Source: an uncultured Latescibacterota bacterium (lineage in GTDB: Bacteria > Latescibacterota > UBA2968 > UBA8231). From it: a stretch of DNA of 64,000 nt. The DNA is taken from positions 124,001 through 188,000 of the forward strand of contig OX638377.1 of the NCBI GenBank assembly GCA_951813615.1. The letters run 5' to 3'. A program made the position numbers and the translations under genes. Under the pieces are notes generated by a model. It was given only the letters and a program-made list of their open reading frames with translations. It made no database searches and was not told the origin of the DNA. Shown here piece after piece: positions 1 to 10,123 of this stretch. Every line of letters begins with the position of its first letter. Position 1 is the stretch's first letter.

Positions 1-1272
1 GCCGAGATTAAACCACGCCAACGCATAGTCCTCGTCTAAAGTCAGAGCTTGGCGATAGGCTGTGATGGCATCGTCAACCCGCTGCAGCCGCATATAGGCC
101 GTGCCCAAATTCTGCCAGGCCTGTATCTGGGCGGGGTTGATCTTCAGCGAGGCTTTGTACTCTTGAGCAGCCATTTCAGCAAAACCTAACTTCGCGTAGA
201 TCACGCCCAAGTTATAGCGGGCTACGGCATCGTCGGCGCGGCCTTTGAGGCGCAAACGCTGATCGCGAATGGTATCGAAATGCGGATCAAGGCGCTTGAA
301 CATCTCGATCTGCTTCTGCCCTTCCTCGGCCTTTCCCTGCTTCATATACACTTTGGACAGGGTCAAGTGAGCTTCCGGATAGGCCGGGTCAAGAGCAATG
401 CTTTGCTCGAGTACAGCGGCTGCTTCGACCTCCTTGCCTTGGCGGGCGAGCACCATCCCCAGCCCATTTAGCGCCTCTACATAAGCTGAATCGCGCTCAA
501 TGGCTGCGCGAAAGGCCGTCTCCGCTTCTTCGTGGCGATTCAACCGCATATAGACGCGCCCTAATGCCGTGCTGTAGCGGGCGCGCATAGGCTCTATTTT
601 GACGGCTTTGCTCGCCATATCCACAGCCCGTTCGCATTGCCCCATCTTGGCACAGTACATCTCTCCTAGGCTGTAGTACACCAGCGCGTACTCGGGGTCT
701 ATTTCCAGCGCTCGCTGCATGTGCTGGGCGGCGGTCTCGTAGTCGTGATCTCGGGCATACGCCACGCCTAGGTTGTAGTGGTCCGGAGCGTGATCGGGCG
801 CTAATTGCAACGCCTTGGCAAACGTTGCTCGCGCCTTGGTCTCGTCGTCCGTGCGCAAATAGAGCTGGCCGAGATGGCGATAGACCGCAGCGCTGTCGGG
901 CGCGAGGACAATGGCCTTGCGATATACGGCCAACGCCCGTTCCAACTCGCCCTGTCGGGTCATGACTTCGCCGGCTCCCAACAACGCACGTACGTGCAGT
1001 GAGTCGATGCGGAAGGTCTCACTGAAATATCGCAGCGCTTCCCCATACACGGCGTGTGCTAAATAGAACGCCCCCAGTTCGTAGTGCGCCGCTACGTCGC
1101 TGGAATCGGCGCGAATGCGATCCAGATAACTCAGTTCTATCGCGCGCGGGTCCTCCTTTTCCTCTACCACAGGGGATTCTTCTAGCGCCCCGCCGCAGCC
1201 AAAAGCCGTTATCCACGCCAGCCATAGCACCCCGTTAGACCACTTCACGTTTTGCCTTACCCTTTTTCGCAT
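1..1272 (-). CDS. TPR-repeat lipoprotein, C-terminus beyond the left edge
   Basis: The reading frame is open from an ATG at 1272 to base 1, giving 424 codons without a stop. The N-terminus begins MRKRVRQNVKW, continues with a hydrophobic stretch and then a lipobox-like TAFGC, so the mature protein should be a lipid-anchored periplasmic or outer-membrane protein. Most of the rest is tetratricopeptide repeats of about 34 residues with the usual W-x-x-L-G, Y and A-hydrophobic signatures, for example AVYRHLGQLYL. TPRs bind partner proteins; the partner is unknown. The gene starts 15 bp after the stop of the ASPIC/UnbV gene and is probably the most distal visible gene of the minus-strand surface operon. 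A GTG at 1248 is an alternative start, but it would lose the basic n-region. Confidence 0.82.
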   Translation of the reverse strand, partial: MRKRVRQNVKWSNGVLWLAWITAFGCGGALEESPVVEEKEDPRAIELSYLDRIRADSSDVAAHYELGAFYLAHAVYGEALRYFSETFRIDSLHVRALLGAGEVMTRQGELERALAVYRKAIVLAPDSAAVYRHLGQLYLRTDDETKARATFAKALQLAPDHAPDHYNLGVAYARDHDYETAAQHMQRALEIDPEYALVYYSLGEMYCAKMGQCERAVDMASKAVKIEPMRARYSTALGRVYMRLNRHEEAETAFRAAIERDSAYVEALNGLGMVLARQGKEVEAAAVLEQSIALDPAYPEAHLTLSKVYMKQGKAEEGQKQIEMFKRLDPHFDTIRDQRLRLKGRADDAVARYNLGVIYAKLGFAEMAAQEYKASLKINPAQIQAWQNLGTAYMRLQRVDDAITAYRQALTLDEDYALAWFNLG

Positions 1273-1287
1273 TCTGGCGCGCAGGTT

Positions 1288-3030
1288 TTATAGTTTTTCT
1301 GGCTCTTGGATGGTGAGGAACTGATCAGCCGCCACGTCTTCCAACACCTGCTCAACCCCACTTGGCCAACGGATCTCCACCCGATCCACCCGCGTGTGGG
1401 TCCCCAAGCCAAAATGTACCCGTAGCGCATTCTGTGACAGATACGAACTGCCTGAACGCACTTCTCCGATCTGGTGCAGATCGCCGGCGACTACCCGGAT
1501 CCGCGCGCCGATGCCGTCGCGGTTGCTGTGGGTGCCTATGGTGCGCACCGACAGCCAGTGCTGACGGTTGCCGCCATCGTTGCGCAGCAGTAGGCCGCGC
1601 TGGTTGTTGTTGCTGACGAACAGGTCGAGGTCACCGTCGTTGTCGTAGTCGGCGGTAGCTGATCCGCGTCCGACCCAGGCAGTGGCCAAGCCCGGCGAGT
1701 CGGTGCTGACGTCGGTGAAGGTTCCGTCTTTGTTGTTGTGAAATAGCTGATCTCGCTGCGCGTAGGAAGGTCCGGCGCGGTCGATAATCTCTATATTCGG
1801 TTCGACGTGTCCGTTGGCTAGGAACAGGTCGAGGTAGCCGTCGTTGTCGTAGTCGAAAAAGTCCGTGCCAAAGGTCAATGTCGAGAAGGTCGGTTCGTCT
1901 AGTTTGGACTCGTGTATCTGGTCTTTAAACACATCGCCTCGCTCGTTTTTTAACAGGCGACAGTGCTCCCACTGGAAGTTGCAGACGACGAGGTCGAGAA
2001 GTCCGTCTCGGTCGTAGTCGCCAAAGTCCGTGCCCATGCCTGCCTCTGATTTGCCGTCCGGACTGAAGGCGACGCCAGAATTCAGGCCAATATTGGAAAA
2101 TCTCGTCCCCCCCTCATTGCGAAAGAGAAAGTTTGGGGTCATATCGTTGGCGACAAATAGATCTGCATCGCCGTCTTCGTCGTAATCGCCAAATATCACG
2201 CCGAGTTGACGGCCGCGGTCGTTATAAACGCCCACTTCTTCCGTCACGTCGACAAACGTTCCATCCCCTTCGTTGCGATACATAATCCCCGACGCGCCCT
2301 TATATTGACCGGGACCGCAATAGACGCGTATGGAACCATGCCTACATTCTTTGTGGTTTTCGAGGGTAAAGTCGGTATTGTTGGAAACATAGAGGTCTAG
2401 ATCGCCATCGTTGTCGATGTCGGCAAAGGCCGCGCTCATACTCAAGCGCTCGTCGCCAATATCAGCGGTCTCTGTCACATCGACAAATGAACCGTCGCCG
2501 CCATTGCGATACAACACATTGGTACCGAAGTTCGTGACATAGAGATCGACATGACCGTTGTTGTCGTAATCTCCCGCGCAGACACCCATGCCATATCCTT
2601 CATCGCCGACACCTGCGTCCTCTGTTATATCCTCGAACTTCCCATTGCCCTTGTTTCGATATAGGACGTTTTTCGGTACGCGCCGCTCCAAAAAACCCGG
2701 CAATACGGCCCCATTGACTAGGTATAGGTCTTCGTCGCCGTCGCTGTCGTAGTCGACAAAAGCCACTCCCGAGCCATAGGTTTCGACGTAATAGAAACGA
2801 CCGCTACCGCCGTTCACATGTGCAAAGTGGATGTCGGCATCGGCAGTGGCATCGACGAATTTCGGCAGTGTACTTCTAGCCAATTTGGGCGCAGTAGCTT
2901 CTGTCGATGGCGCGGAAGTTTCATTTGAACACCCCACGATCAACGCCATACCCCAGCTAAAGAGAACTGCAACGATGGGCATATAGAAAGAGCATATATC
3001 GCGGAAAGTATGCAGTCGATGCAATTTCAT
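1288..3030 (-). CDS. CRTAC1-type FG-GAP/ASPIC-UnbV lipoprotein
   Basis: This 580-residue protein has an N-terminal hydrophobic segment ending in a lipobox (LIVGC), so it is probably a lipoprotein. It then carries at least eight FG-GAP/VCBS-type repeats with the calcium-loop pattern DxDxDGDxDLY (for example DYDSDGDEDLYLVNG), expected to fold as an integrin-like beta-propeller. The last about 70 residues (GIGARIRV...VEIRWPSG) match the ASPIC/UnbV domain. Family members are extracellular and of poorly known biochemical role. The gene lies 65 bp downstream of a large outer-membrane protein gene and 15 bp upstream of a TPR lipoprotein gene, on the same strand. ASPIC and TPR proteins are often neighbours in environmental genomes. 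The substrate is not known. Confidence 0.88.
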   Translation of the reverse strand: MKLHRLHTFRDICSFYMPIVAVLFSWGMALIVGCSNETSAPSTEATAPKLARSTLPKFVDATADADIHFAHVNGGSGRFYYVETYGSGVAFVDYDSDGDEDLYLVNGAVLPGFLERRVPKNVLYRNKGNGKFEDITEDAGVGDEGYGMGVCAGDYDNNGHVDLYVTNFGTNVLYRNGGDGSFVDVTETADIGDERLSMSAAFADIDNDGDLDLYVSNNTDFTLENHKECRHGSIRVYCGPGQYKGASGIMYRNEGDGTFVDVTEEVGVYNDRGRQLGVIFGDYDEDGDADLFVANDMTPNFLFRNEGGTRFSNIGLNSGVAFSPDGKSEAGMGTDFGDYDRDGLLDLVVCNFQWEHCRLLKNERGDVFKDQIHESKLDEPTFSTLTFGTDFFDYDNDGYLDLFLANGHVEPNIEIIDRAGPSYAQRDQLFHNNKDGTFTDVSTDSPGLATAWVGRGSATADYDNDGDLDLFVSNNNQRGLLLRNDGGNRQHWLSVRTIGTHSNRDGIGARIRVVAGDLHQIGEVRSGSSYLSQNALRVHFGLGTHTRVDRVEIRWPSGVEQVLEDVAADQFLTIQEPEKL

Positions 3031-3095
3031 TAATCGGTGCAGACATCAGACTGCACAAGGGCAGTTGGCCTGTGGGCTGCCAATTTTGTCAGGCG

Positions 3096-5750
3096 TTATT
3101 GCAATCCGGCGAACATGCTCAGAAACAGCACCAGATCCGTCGTCGTCTCGTCGCGGAAGTCGCGCCGCTCCCAGCGCCCGCCGATGTTGGTCATCAGGCG
3201 ATAACCCAGATAGTCCGAGCGATTGGATAGCTGCGCAGCAATCACGAACTGTTCAAAATCGTCCACATATCCGGCGGGCAGTGGATCAGTGCGCGCGACC
3301 ATATTCCTGAAAATCTCGTACTCGATGCCGGACTCCAGACGCATCGTGCTGATCAGCTCCTGCTGCCACACGAAGAAGAAAATTTCCGACAGCTCGTTAT
3401 TCTCCAGTTCGGTTTTATCCGTGGGTGAGCGCCGCTTGTAGAGCTGTTTCCATCTAGGCCACAGCACGTGTTTACCCACCGGAATGGGCAGGTCCGCCTT
3501 GGTGATCAGCGCGAGGAGCTTCTCGTCTTGCCAGTTTGCTGGCTGCTGGTCCCCGCGCTGGTGATAGATCTCGTACTTCAGCTTGGTCTCCAGATTGAGC
3601 GGGGCGTATTTGCGCGTACGCGCACTCAGAAAGGAGGTGTTGATCAACGCATCCTGCGCAATCATGGGATCGACGAAGGGGCGCATATCGCCCCGCGTGC
3701 GCGGACTCTGCACCCACAGAATAATGTCTTCGGGGATATTGTCCTCGACGCGGCGAAGACCGTTGTAGAGCTGCATTTGCAAACCGTGGCGAGGCACCTC
3801 GTGAGTCAGCGTTAGCAGACCATAGAGTGACTGATTGCGGCGATTGCTGCTCAGCAGCCACTCGCGCAGGCGACCGACCATTATGCGACTGCCCGGCTTG
3901 AGTTCGGCACCACCGTAGAAGTTGTAACCGCGGTGGTCGCGAGGATACGGGTAGTCCGCTTCCTCGTCGTTTTCAAAGCGGTCAATCACTGTATTGTTGT
4001 TCATGTCCGTGCCGTAGAGAAACTCCAGTGGGTCGACATCGTAGCGCACAAAGGGCTCCAGATAGTCCGGCATGCCGTTGTCGTTCTGGTTGAAGTCCGA
4101 CACTAAGTCGTTGTTCTCGTCGTAGCCGGGGAAGACGGCCACGTCAGCCCGCTGGATCAGCAAGCGCTCCGACGAGGAACTGCTGAAGGTGCGCCTACGC
4201 CAGTCGGGAAAGCGGTCTTGGTCATCGTTGTCGTCGACGAATTCGTAAACGTTGTTTACAGCACTTTCGTAGTTAATGCGCCCGTTGCTGTCGGGCACGA
4301 ACATAAATGTTTGGTAGCCCGGGTCCATGCTAAAAATTTCGCCATAGGCAAACCACGGGTACACATTGTGCGACGCCGTTGCATAGTAGCCCTCCGCGCT
4401 CTCTTTCCCTAGCGCCTGATTGTAAGTGAAGTTCTGGTTGGGGAAGCGGCGGTATTTGCGGTTGACATTGTATTCGGCGCGCAGGTTAAACCCGCCGAAG
4501 AGATCGTCGATTTCCATGGTCAGACCGGCGACTTCATTGGCCGTCGGCAAGCCGTAGCTAAAGCGCACTACGCGCTGGTTGGAGCCGTCCTTGATGTTTT
4601 TATTTGCGCGGGTGACGGGCAAAAATACGGGTTCGCCTGTGTTGTTGACCTGCATATTGGAAGTGACTTCAACGGCATAGTCATTGGCTAGGACCAGTTC
4701 GATCTCGATCTTTTTGATTTCCTTGAAGTCGATGATTTCGTCTTCGCCGGGAATGGGCGTGAAGTCGCGCTCGATATCGTAGGTAATGATGATGTTGTTG
4801 CCCCCGCTGGCCTCCCAGCGCCCCTGCCGCCGGATGCCGCCGTCTACCAGCGCCCGGTCGGAAATTTCGGGATGCTCCACGCCATTTATGTACACGCGGT
4901 GCAGAAAGAGCAATGCTCCTCCCTCGCCGTCCTCGGGCGAATCATCGGACAGACGCACTAAGAGGCGTTGCACGTTGCCCGCTTGCAGATTGCCGCCGAG
5001 CGAGCCCTTGAGAGAATTGTTGCCGAAGCTCTCCGAGCTATTCCAGTGGCCGGCGTTGACATAGGTGGTGCCCAGCTTGATAAAGTCTCCGACTTGGGCC
5101 GTGCCGCGCAGACCAACCAGATTGGTGAAGATCGTGCGCACTGTGGCCCCCTGATCGCGGTTGGTCGCCGTAGCCGACAGAGCGGGATTGTCCGTGCGCG
5201 AGGCGAGTAGCGTCAGGGCGTATTTATCGGACAGGAAATCCCATTGCACGCCGTTAAACAGCGGTTTGGAAAAGGTCATCGGCGTCAGCGTGGTCCTCAG
5301 TTGCTCGCCCACGGTCAACGCCATGTGATATTGGCCCTGCGACGCCGTTGAAATGACTAGGTTATTGAACCAGTTGTTGAACTCCACGGACTTGTCGATC
5401 GCGCTGCCCGTTTCCGTGGGGTGCTGCTGCGCCCACTCGTAGATTCTCCAGCCGCGCGTGATGTAATTGCCGTAGATATCGTAAAAGCGCTGGCCCTGCA
5501 GCACGATATCGGTATAGCGCTCGTAGCGATTCCTAGCGTAGTTGGTGTACTCCCAGTTTTTCCATCCATAGATATCGTAGAGCGTCTGGGGCAGATACCA
5601 CTTCCGCATAGTCGGCGTGATGGTCTGGGGCGATATCCGCACACCACTGGTGACATAGGGGTTGAGAAAGCCCGATTGCAGGCCTTCGGCTAATACTCCA
5701 CCTGCCAAAAGGCAACCCGTTAGCAGAGCACCGAAAAACTTCCGGCCCAT
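3096..5750 (-). CDS. large putative outer-membrane protein, family not recognised
   Basis: The start was set at the ATG at 5750 because it follows a GGGAGG Shine-Dalgarno site and opens a clean signal peptide (MGRKFFGALLTGCLLAGG, then VLAEG). A longer reading exists upstream but has no signal character. The 884-residue protein is rich in Tyr, Asn, Arg and alternating beta-type sequence. It contains an acidic, repeat-like stretch (about residues 530-620) with DxNxNxxxD motifs such as DENNDLVSDFNQNDNG that could bind calcium. The C-terminal half looks like transmembrane beta-strands. It may be an outer-membrane barrel or a large surface protein serving the secreted proteins encoded just upstream. 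I do not recognise the family, and the function is inference from context. Confidence 0.7.
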   Translation of the reverse strand: MGRKFFGALLTGCLLAGGVLAEGLQSGFLNPYVTSGVRISPQTITPTMRKWYLPQTLYDIYGWKNWEYTNYARNRYERYTDIVLQGQRFYDIYGNYITRGWRIYEWAQQHPTETGSAIDKSVEFNNWFNNLVISTASQGQYHMALTVGEQLRTTLTPMTFSKPLFNGVQWDFLSDKYALTLLASRTDNPALSATATNRDQGATVRTIFTNLVGLRGTAQVGDFIKLGTTYVNAGHWNSSESFGNNSLKGSLGGNLQAGNVQRLLVRLSDDSPEDGEGGALLFLHRVYINGVEHPEISDRALVDGGIRRQGRWEASGGNNIIITYDIERDFTPIPGEDEIIDFKEIKKIEIELVLANDYAVEVTSNMQVNNTGEPVFLPVTRANKNIKDGSNQRVVRFSYGLPTANEVAGLTMEIDDLFGGFNLRAEYNVNRKYRRFPNQNFTYNQALGKESAEGYYATASHNVYPWFAYGEIFSMDPGYQTFMFVPDSNGRINYESAVNNVYEFVDDNDDQDRFPDWRRRTFSSSSSERLLIQRADVAVFPGYDENNDLVSDFNQNDNGMPDYLEPFVRYDVDPLEFLYGTDMNNNTVIDRFENDEEADYPYPRDHRGYNFYGGAELKPGSRIMVGRLREWLLSSNRRNQSLYGLLTLTHEVPRHGLQMQLYNGLRRVEDNIPEDIILWVQSPRTRGDMRPFVDPMIAQDALINTSFLSARTRKYAPLNLETKLKYEIYHQRGDQQPANWQDEKLLALITKADLPIPVGKHVLWPRWKQLYKRRSPTDKTELENNELSEIFFFVWQQELISTMRLESGIEYEIFRNMVARTDPLPAGYVDDFEQFVIAAQLSNRSDYLGYRLMTNIGGRWERRDFRDETTTDLVLFLSMFAGLQ

Positions 5751-5793
5751 TTGTTCCCTCCCTTTCTTACCGCTGCGCAACACGTACTGTTTA

Positions 5794-8106
5794 TTAATAG
5801 GCCAAACTAATGGTGCGATATACCGACTGGTCTCCAGAGTCGGCTTCCATCTGGATGCGGCAGATATACACACCCGGCGGCAAAACCGTTCCCGCATCGT
5901 CCCGGCCATCCCACGCGAAACCTGCAGCACCTAGGTCGAGCGTCCGCAGGTGAGATCCAGTTAGGTCGTAGATATCCACGTTGGGATTGCCCTCGACCTG
6001 GACCACGATAAAGTTGATTTGCGCTTCGTCGTTTACGCCATCGTCGTTGGGCGTAACGACCGGAGTCACCTGCACGTTGCGCAGCAAGTTCCCACCGGCC
6101 ACGTCGGGCACAAAAACGATCATCGAGCGCGGCTCTAAGGGTTCGACGCCTTGACGCACATTCTGCTGGCTGTCCCCGGCCCAGGCCTCAAAGAGCGTGG
6201 CATTGGTCGTTACTTGCGTGGTAAACAGCACTTCCACCGAATCCTCCCGCACCCGCTCCGGCAGTCCGATCCTTAGCAGCCCGTCCGCCAGTTCAACTTC
6301 CCTCGGCTGCACACTCTGTCCGCCGACTCGTACGCCAACCTCTTGCACAGCGCCCGGCACTTGAATAAAGACCTCGTCAAAGCCTTGGTCGTTGCGCGCA
6401 AAGGTTGGTTGCAGCAAATACGTAAAGCGCTGCAGCGAATCTAGTCCGACCTCGCGCGGTAATATGCGCGCAGCAATGCCACCGCTGACGAGGGGATCGT
6501 CGAATTCTAGGGTCAGGGAACGCAGTACCGGCGTCAGTTGTGGATCGTCGTTGGCCAGTTGAATCTGCAGTTGCAGAAATTGTCTGGGCGTAGGCGAGAG
6601 GAATGCCTCCTCGGGAAAATCATAGGGCTGGCTCCAGCCGCTCCAATCCGGCCCTTTGAGCTTGAGAGTGTCGATACGCCCGCGCACGCTCTTGGGCAGC
6701 TTACCAAAACGGGCCGAATCCAGTTCCGTGCCGTTCTTGTGGTAGTACTTCTTCTGGAGTTCAAAGGTATTGCCCGTCTGTGAGCGAATTTCGATCCGCG
6801 TGCCGGCTGGTAAGTCGGCGTCCCACGACAACTTACGCACGCTCTTCATTGCGCCTAAGTCGATGAAGTCCGACACCATTTCCGTCGCCGCCACGTGCCC
6901 CTCGCCGTAGAGTATGTACTCAAAAACTGATTGGCGGATTTGCAGGCGCGTTGGAATGCCGCTGCGGTGGTAGAAGATATAGCGGATTTTCCGCAGCGGG
7001 AATGCAAAGTGATACGACTGCTGGAAGGGCAGTATATCGTTGAATACGTCACTGAGTTCTTGATAGTCTAGATTGCTGCGGATGCGGTCGCTGGTCAGGC
7101 CGCTGGCTGGCGTGCCGTCGGAAGTGGTGAGGATAAATAGCTTGGCCCCGTTGGACGTACTGCCACGAGATCCCTCTTCGACGGTCAGGTCCATGTGGGA
7201 AAGGTGGTTTACCCAGAACGTGGCACCCAGATCCCATTCGAACCAATCGCCGTCTTCGACGTAGGTCCTGAGATTGCCCTCCTTGGCTTGGTCGCCACCG
7301 ACGGCAACTCGCCAGTTGGTATTGACATCCCCGTCGAAGATCAGACCGATCTTATCTTCGCTCCGCCCCGCTCGCACCGAGCCGCCCCGTTCCACCGTGC
7401 CTATGGCGAGATTATCTCCTAGGGCATCCACTTCGATCTCAGCCAGTGCCGCGCTTGGATTCTTTTCCGTGGGCACTAGGCGCACGTGGTGGACGAGAGC
7501 AAAATCCAGCGTATCCTGTTCTATGAGATGTTCTCCGCTGGCCAGACCGAACTCAATACGTTTTAGATCGACTTCAAAAACGCGTTCCACATTGGGTGTG
7601 GTGGTGACGGCGACCGGGTTGTAGGTCACGCCATAACGCGTATCTACACCGTTACTTATGTAAGTCGTAAAATTGCGAAAGGGCTTGGCGTCCGGTGTGT
7701 CTGGAAAGACAAAGCGCAACTTGCGCGCCAATACCGGCCGCCCGAGGTCAATTTCGATCCACCAATCGTCCAGCGGATCGTCGGCGGACGGTTGCCACCA
7801 AGTCGATGGATCTTGGTCAATAATGTTAGCCGCATCTTGGGGGTTTGAATTCACGGTGCGGATACCACCAAAAACCTGTTTCTTGCCTTCACTATGGGAA
7901 AACTCTGCAGCATCGGCCACAGCGTTTATATTGCGGCGCATCCACGCCAGGCTGATGCTGCCGTCGTCGGCAATTTCCAGCGTGCCCTTGGGAATGGTCC
8001 ACGTCTGCCAGTCCGCCGGGCTGTTCAGGCGCAGTTCGTTGGCATAGGCACCTGCCACACACAGAGTGGCGACGAGCAAAATGCGAATCACGGCGAATTT
8101 TTGCAT
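5794..8106 (-). CDS. secreted protein with discoidin-like and C-terminal FlgD/CHU_C-type domain (paralogue 3)
   Basis: The start at 8106 (MQKFAVIRILLVATLCVAG) is preceded by GCGAGGA and gives a typical signal peptide; mature length is about 750 residues. The N-terminal third resembles F5/8 type C (discoidin) beta-sandwich segments, with phrases such as WWIEIDLGRPVLARKL, which usually bind carbohydrate. The C-terminus holds a sorting-type Ig-like domain beginning VTPNDDGVND and including DIYDLTGSHLRTL and PPGVYICRI, and ends in ISLAY. This arrangement matches the CHU_C/FlgD-like domains used for type IX secretion in Bacteroidota. It is the third of three tandem paralogues, 43 bp before the outer-membrane protein gene. 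Function beyond surface display or glycan binding is inference. Confidence 0.8.
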   Translation of the reverse strand: MQKFAVIRILLVATLCVAGAYANELRLNSPADWQTWTIPKGTLEIADDGSISLAWMRRNINAVADAAEFSHSEGKKQVFGGIRTVNSNPQDAANIIDQDPSTWWQPSADDPLDDWWIEIDLGRPVLARKLRFVFPDTPDAKPFRNFTTYISNGVDTRYGVTYNPVAVTTTPNVERVFEVDLKRIEFGLASGEHLIEQDTLDFALVHHVRLVPTEKNPSAALAEIEVDALGDNLAIGTVERGGSVRAGRSEDKIGLIFDGDVNTNWRVAVGGDQAKEGNLRTYVEDGDWFEWDLGATFWVNHLSHMDLTVEEGSRGSTSNGAKLFILTTSDGTPASGLTSDRIRSNLDYQELSDVFNDILPFQQSYHFAFPLRKIRYIFYHRSGIPTRLQIRQSVFEYILYGEGHVAATEMVSDFIDLGAMKSVRKLSWDADLPAGTRIEIRSQTGNTFELQKKYYHKNGTELDSARFGKLPKSVRGRIDTLKLKGPDWSGWSQPYDFPEEAFLSPTPRQFLQLQIQLANDDPQLTPVLRSLTLEFDDPLVSGGIAARILPREVGLDSLQRFTYLLQPTFARNDQGFDEVFIQVPGAVQEVGVRVGGQSVQPREVELADGLLRIGLPERVREDSVEVLFTTQVTTNATLFEAWAGDSQQNVRQGVEPLEPRSMIVFVPDVAGGNLLRNVQVTPVVTPNDDGVNDEAQINFIVVQVEGNPNVDIYDLTGSHLRTLDLGAAGFAWDGRDDAGTVLPPGVYICRIQMEADSGDQSVYRTISLAY

Positions 8107-8148
8107 GGTACATCCTCGCAAGCGTTTAGCTGGGTACGCACAACCCGT

Positions 8149-10098
8149 TTAGTAGGCCACCGCAATGATGCGCGTGCGCGTGAAGTCTCCCGCATCCGTC
8201 TCGACGGAGAGTCGGGCCAGATATAGGCCCGGAGCCACGCGCTTCGTCCCTTCTCCCCGTCCATCCCACTCTTCGACATAACGCCCTTCACTTCTGGAAC
8301 CGACCGATAGCGTTCGGACTTTGCGTCCGCGCAAATCGTAGATTTCAAAGACCACTTGGCTGCTCTGTACGCCCAGTAGTGAATAGGTCAGTTCAAACGT
8401 GTCGTTGAGCCCGTCGCCATTCGGCGTTACTACGGTTGATCCCACGTCTAATGCGCTCAGCACATCTAACTTCTCGCTCAGTGCGAGCACCTCGATGGAA
8501 TTGGTCGATACCTCCGCATTGGCATCTCCGGGATCGATAGATTGGGGCTGTCCTTCTCCCCCCACAACAAATATCTCGCCCTGAAACAAGGCGTTAAAAC
8601 TGAAGATGCCCGTTTTGAACAGTAGCCGCAGCGGCCTGTTGTCTGCGGCCGCGATGCGATTGGATGGAAAATAGACGATTAGCTCACCCTGTTTCTCCGC
8701 GATACTGTCGGGTTCCACAGCAACTAAGGGGTCGCCCATTTCCAGTCCTATAAACTGGACGCGGCCTGGGGTTTGCAGCCTTAAGGCGTCAAAACCCGAC
8801 TTGGTCTCCGACTCAAAGTTGGCCCGCACGTCAAAAGTGAAGATGCGCTCCTCGCCCAAGGGCACTTCCGCCTTGCGTCCGAGCGGCTGTGGTTCGTCCT
8901 GTAATGCGACCTCTCCGACGACCGCATTGACCAGCAGAGGCGAGTATTCTACGACCAGCGAATCCATCCGGCCATAGGTGAACAAATCCTCGCTATTCAT
9001 AGTGAAGTTGATTTTGAGATATTGCCGATTATCCGGCGAAAGGATCTCTATGCCTTCGCCCGCGGACGCTTCTTGTGGCACCGACCAGAAGCTCCAGTTG
9101 TCCACGTCGGGCCGCTCCGGTCCCCGAGCTCTAGGGCGCACATAATCGTCGCGCGGCGCTTTGTCCCATTCGGCAAAACTCACTTCGCGTTCGGTCCTCA
9201 ACTCGGTATATATAGTGTAAACCTGTGGCGTATCGTCCCGGCCGGTCTGCGTTTCCAGCGAAAAGGAGATGGGATTTTCTGCCAAAAGCTCGGGTTCGCT
9301 GTCTATGCTCTTTTTGACAAACCCATTGAAATAGGGTATGACCCGCCCGAAATTGACCGGCTCGCCGATGTCGATCACCTTGGAGAGGTATTGCGATTTT
9401 TGCACAAAACCCTCGCCGTAAAACTCTACCTCGGCAATGACGCCCAGTTCCGGGAAGCTTATGAAAATGAACTGCAGGGGCTGGGTAGGAAAACGAGCAT
9501 TGGCAATGCGCGTGGTTTGGTTGAGATTCTGTTCTAGTAAAAGATCAAACTGCCCTCGCTTAAAGCGCTCTCCATCAATTGCAGCCCAAACTTCATACAG
9601 CTTGGGATAGGCGTTTTTGAGTGGTAAACCCGGTGTGATCCGCTTGCGGTCGTCGGTCTGGGTGCGTCCTTCCGCCGGAGAAAAAAAGCGGATGCGATTG
9701 ATGGGCAATTCCCAACCTAGGTTGTAGTAATAATAGCCGGAGACAATAGCCACTGACCGGGTCGTGTCGCCATCTATTGTATATACGAAGCCGTTATCTC
9801 CTAGGACCTCGGGCTGACCGGGAATGAGGCGTGCGGCCTGCGGCCCGGCCCGCTCTCCCCCCCAGGGGTTGCCGAAGACATCGTAGCGCGAGCTCCCCTT
9901 CTTCTCGCCCCGCGCGATATTGACCGCTGGGTCCAATTCGTAGGGCTGCAGGCTGCCGTCCACGACCCACATGCCGCCCATCAACTCGGCTAGTTCTTCC
10001 CAGCCGTTATCTCCTGTACCTAGCACGAATCGCTCTACCTGTGCCTCTGCAAAACAAGGGGCCAAGAGCAAAAGAGCTAGCGCCACTTTGTGCTTCAT
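8149..10098 (-). CDS. secreted protein with C-terminal TPNGDG/FlgD-like domain (paralogue 2)
   Basis: The 649-residue product starts with a signal peptide (MKHKVALALLLLAPCFAEAQ). The middle is beta-rich and contains the segment QYLSKVIDIGEPVNFGRVIP, which aligns with the equivalent part of the next paralogue upstream. The C-terminus has the sorting-like domain VTPNGDGLNDTFELTY, then VFEIYDLRGRKVRTL and APGLYLARLSV, ending IIAVAY. N-terminal phrases such as GDNGWEELAELMGGMWV parallel the VGLGGQAWEEPAQTMAGVV of the neighbouring paralogue, so the two are clearly related over their whole length. Both probably encode exported, cell-surface proteins. No catalytic motif is visible. It is 25 bp downstream of paralogue 1 and 42 bp upstream of paralogue 3. 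Confidence 0.82.
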   Translation of the reverse strand: MKHKVALALLLLAPCFAEAQVERFVLGTGDNGWEELAELMGGMWVVDGSLQPYELDPAVNIARGEKKGSSRYDVFGNPWGGERAGPQAARLIPGQPEVLGDNGFVYTIDGDTTRSVAIVSGYYYYNLGWELPINRIRFFSPAEGRTQTDDRKRITPGLPLKNAYPKLYEVWAAIDGERFKRGQFDLLLEQNLNQTTRIANARFPTQPLQFIFISFPELGVIAEVEFYGEGFVQKSQYLSKVIDIGEPVNFGRVIPYFNGFVKKSIDSEPELLAENPISFSLETQTGRDDTPQVYTIYTELRTEREVSFAEWDKAPRDDYVRPRARGPERPDVDNWSFWSVPQEASAGEGIEILSPDNRQYLKINFTMNSEDLFTYGRMDSLVVEYSPLLVNAVVGEVALQDEPQPLGRKAEVPLGEERIFTFDVRANFESETKSGFDALRLQTPGRVQFIGLEMGDPLVAVEPDSIAEKQGELIVYFPSNRIAAADNRPLRLLFKTGIFSFNALFQGEIFVVGGEGQPQSIDPGDANAEVSTNSIEVLALSEKLDVLSALDVGSTVVTPNGDGLNDTFELTYSLLGVQSSQVVFEIYDLRGRKVRTLSVGSRSEGRYVEEWDGRGEGTKRVAPGLYLARLSVETDAGDFTRTRIIAVAY

Positions 10099-10123
10099 GC
10101 TCAGTTTTCCGCGTTTAAATGGG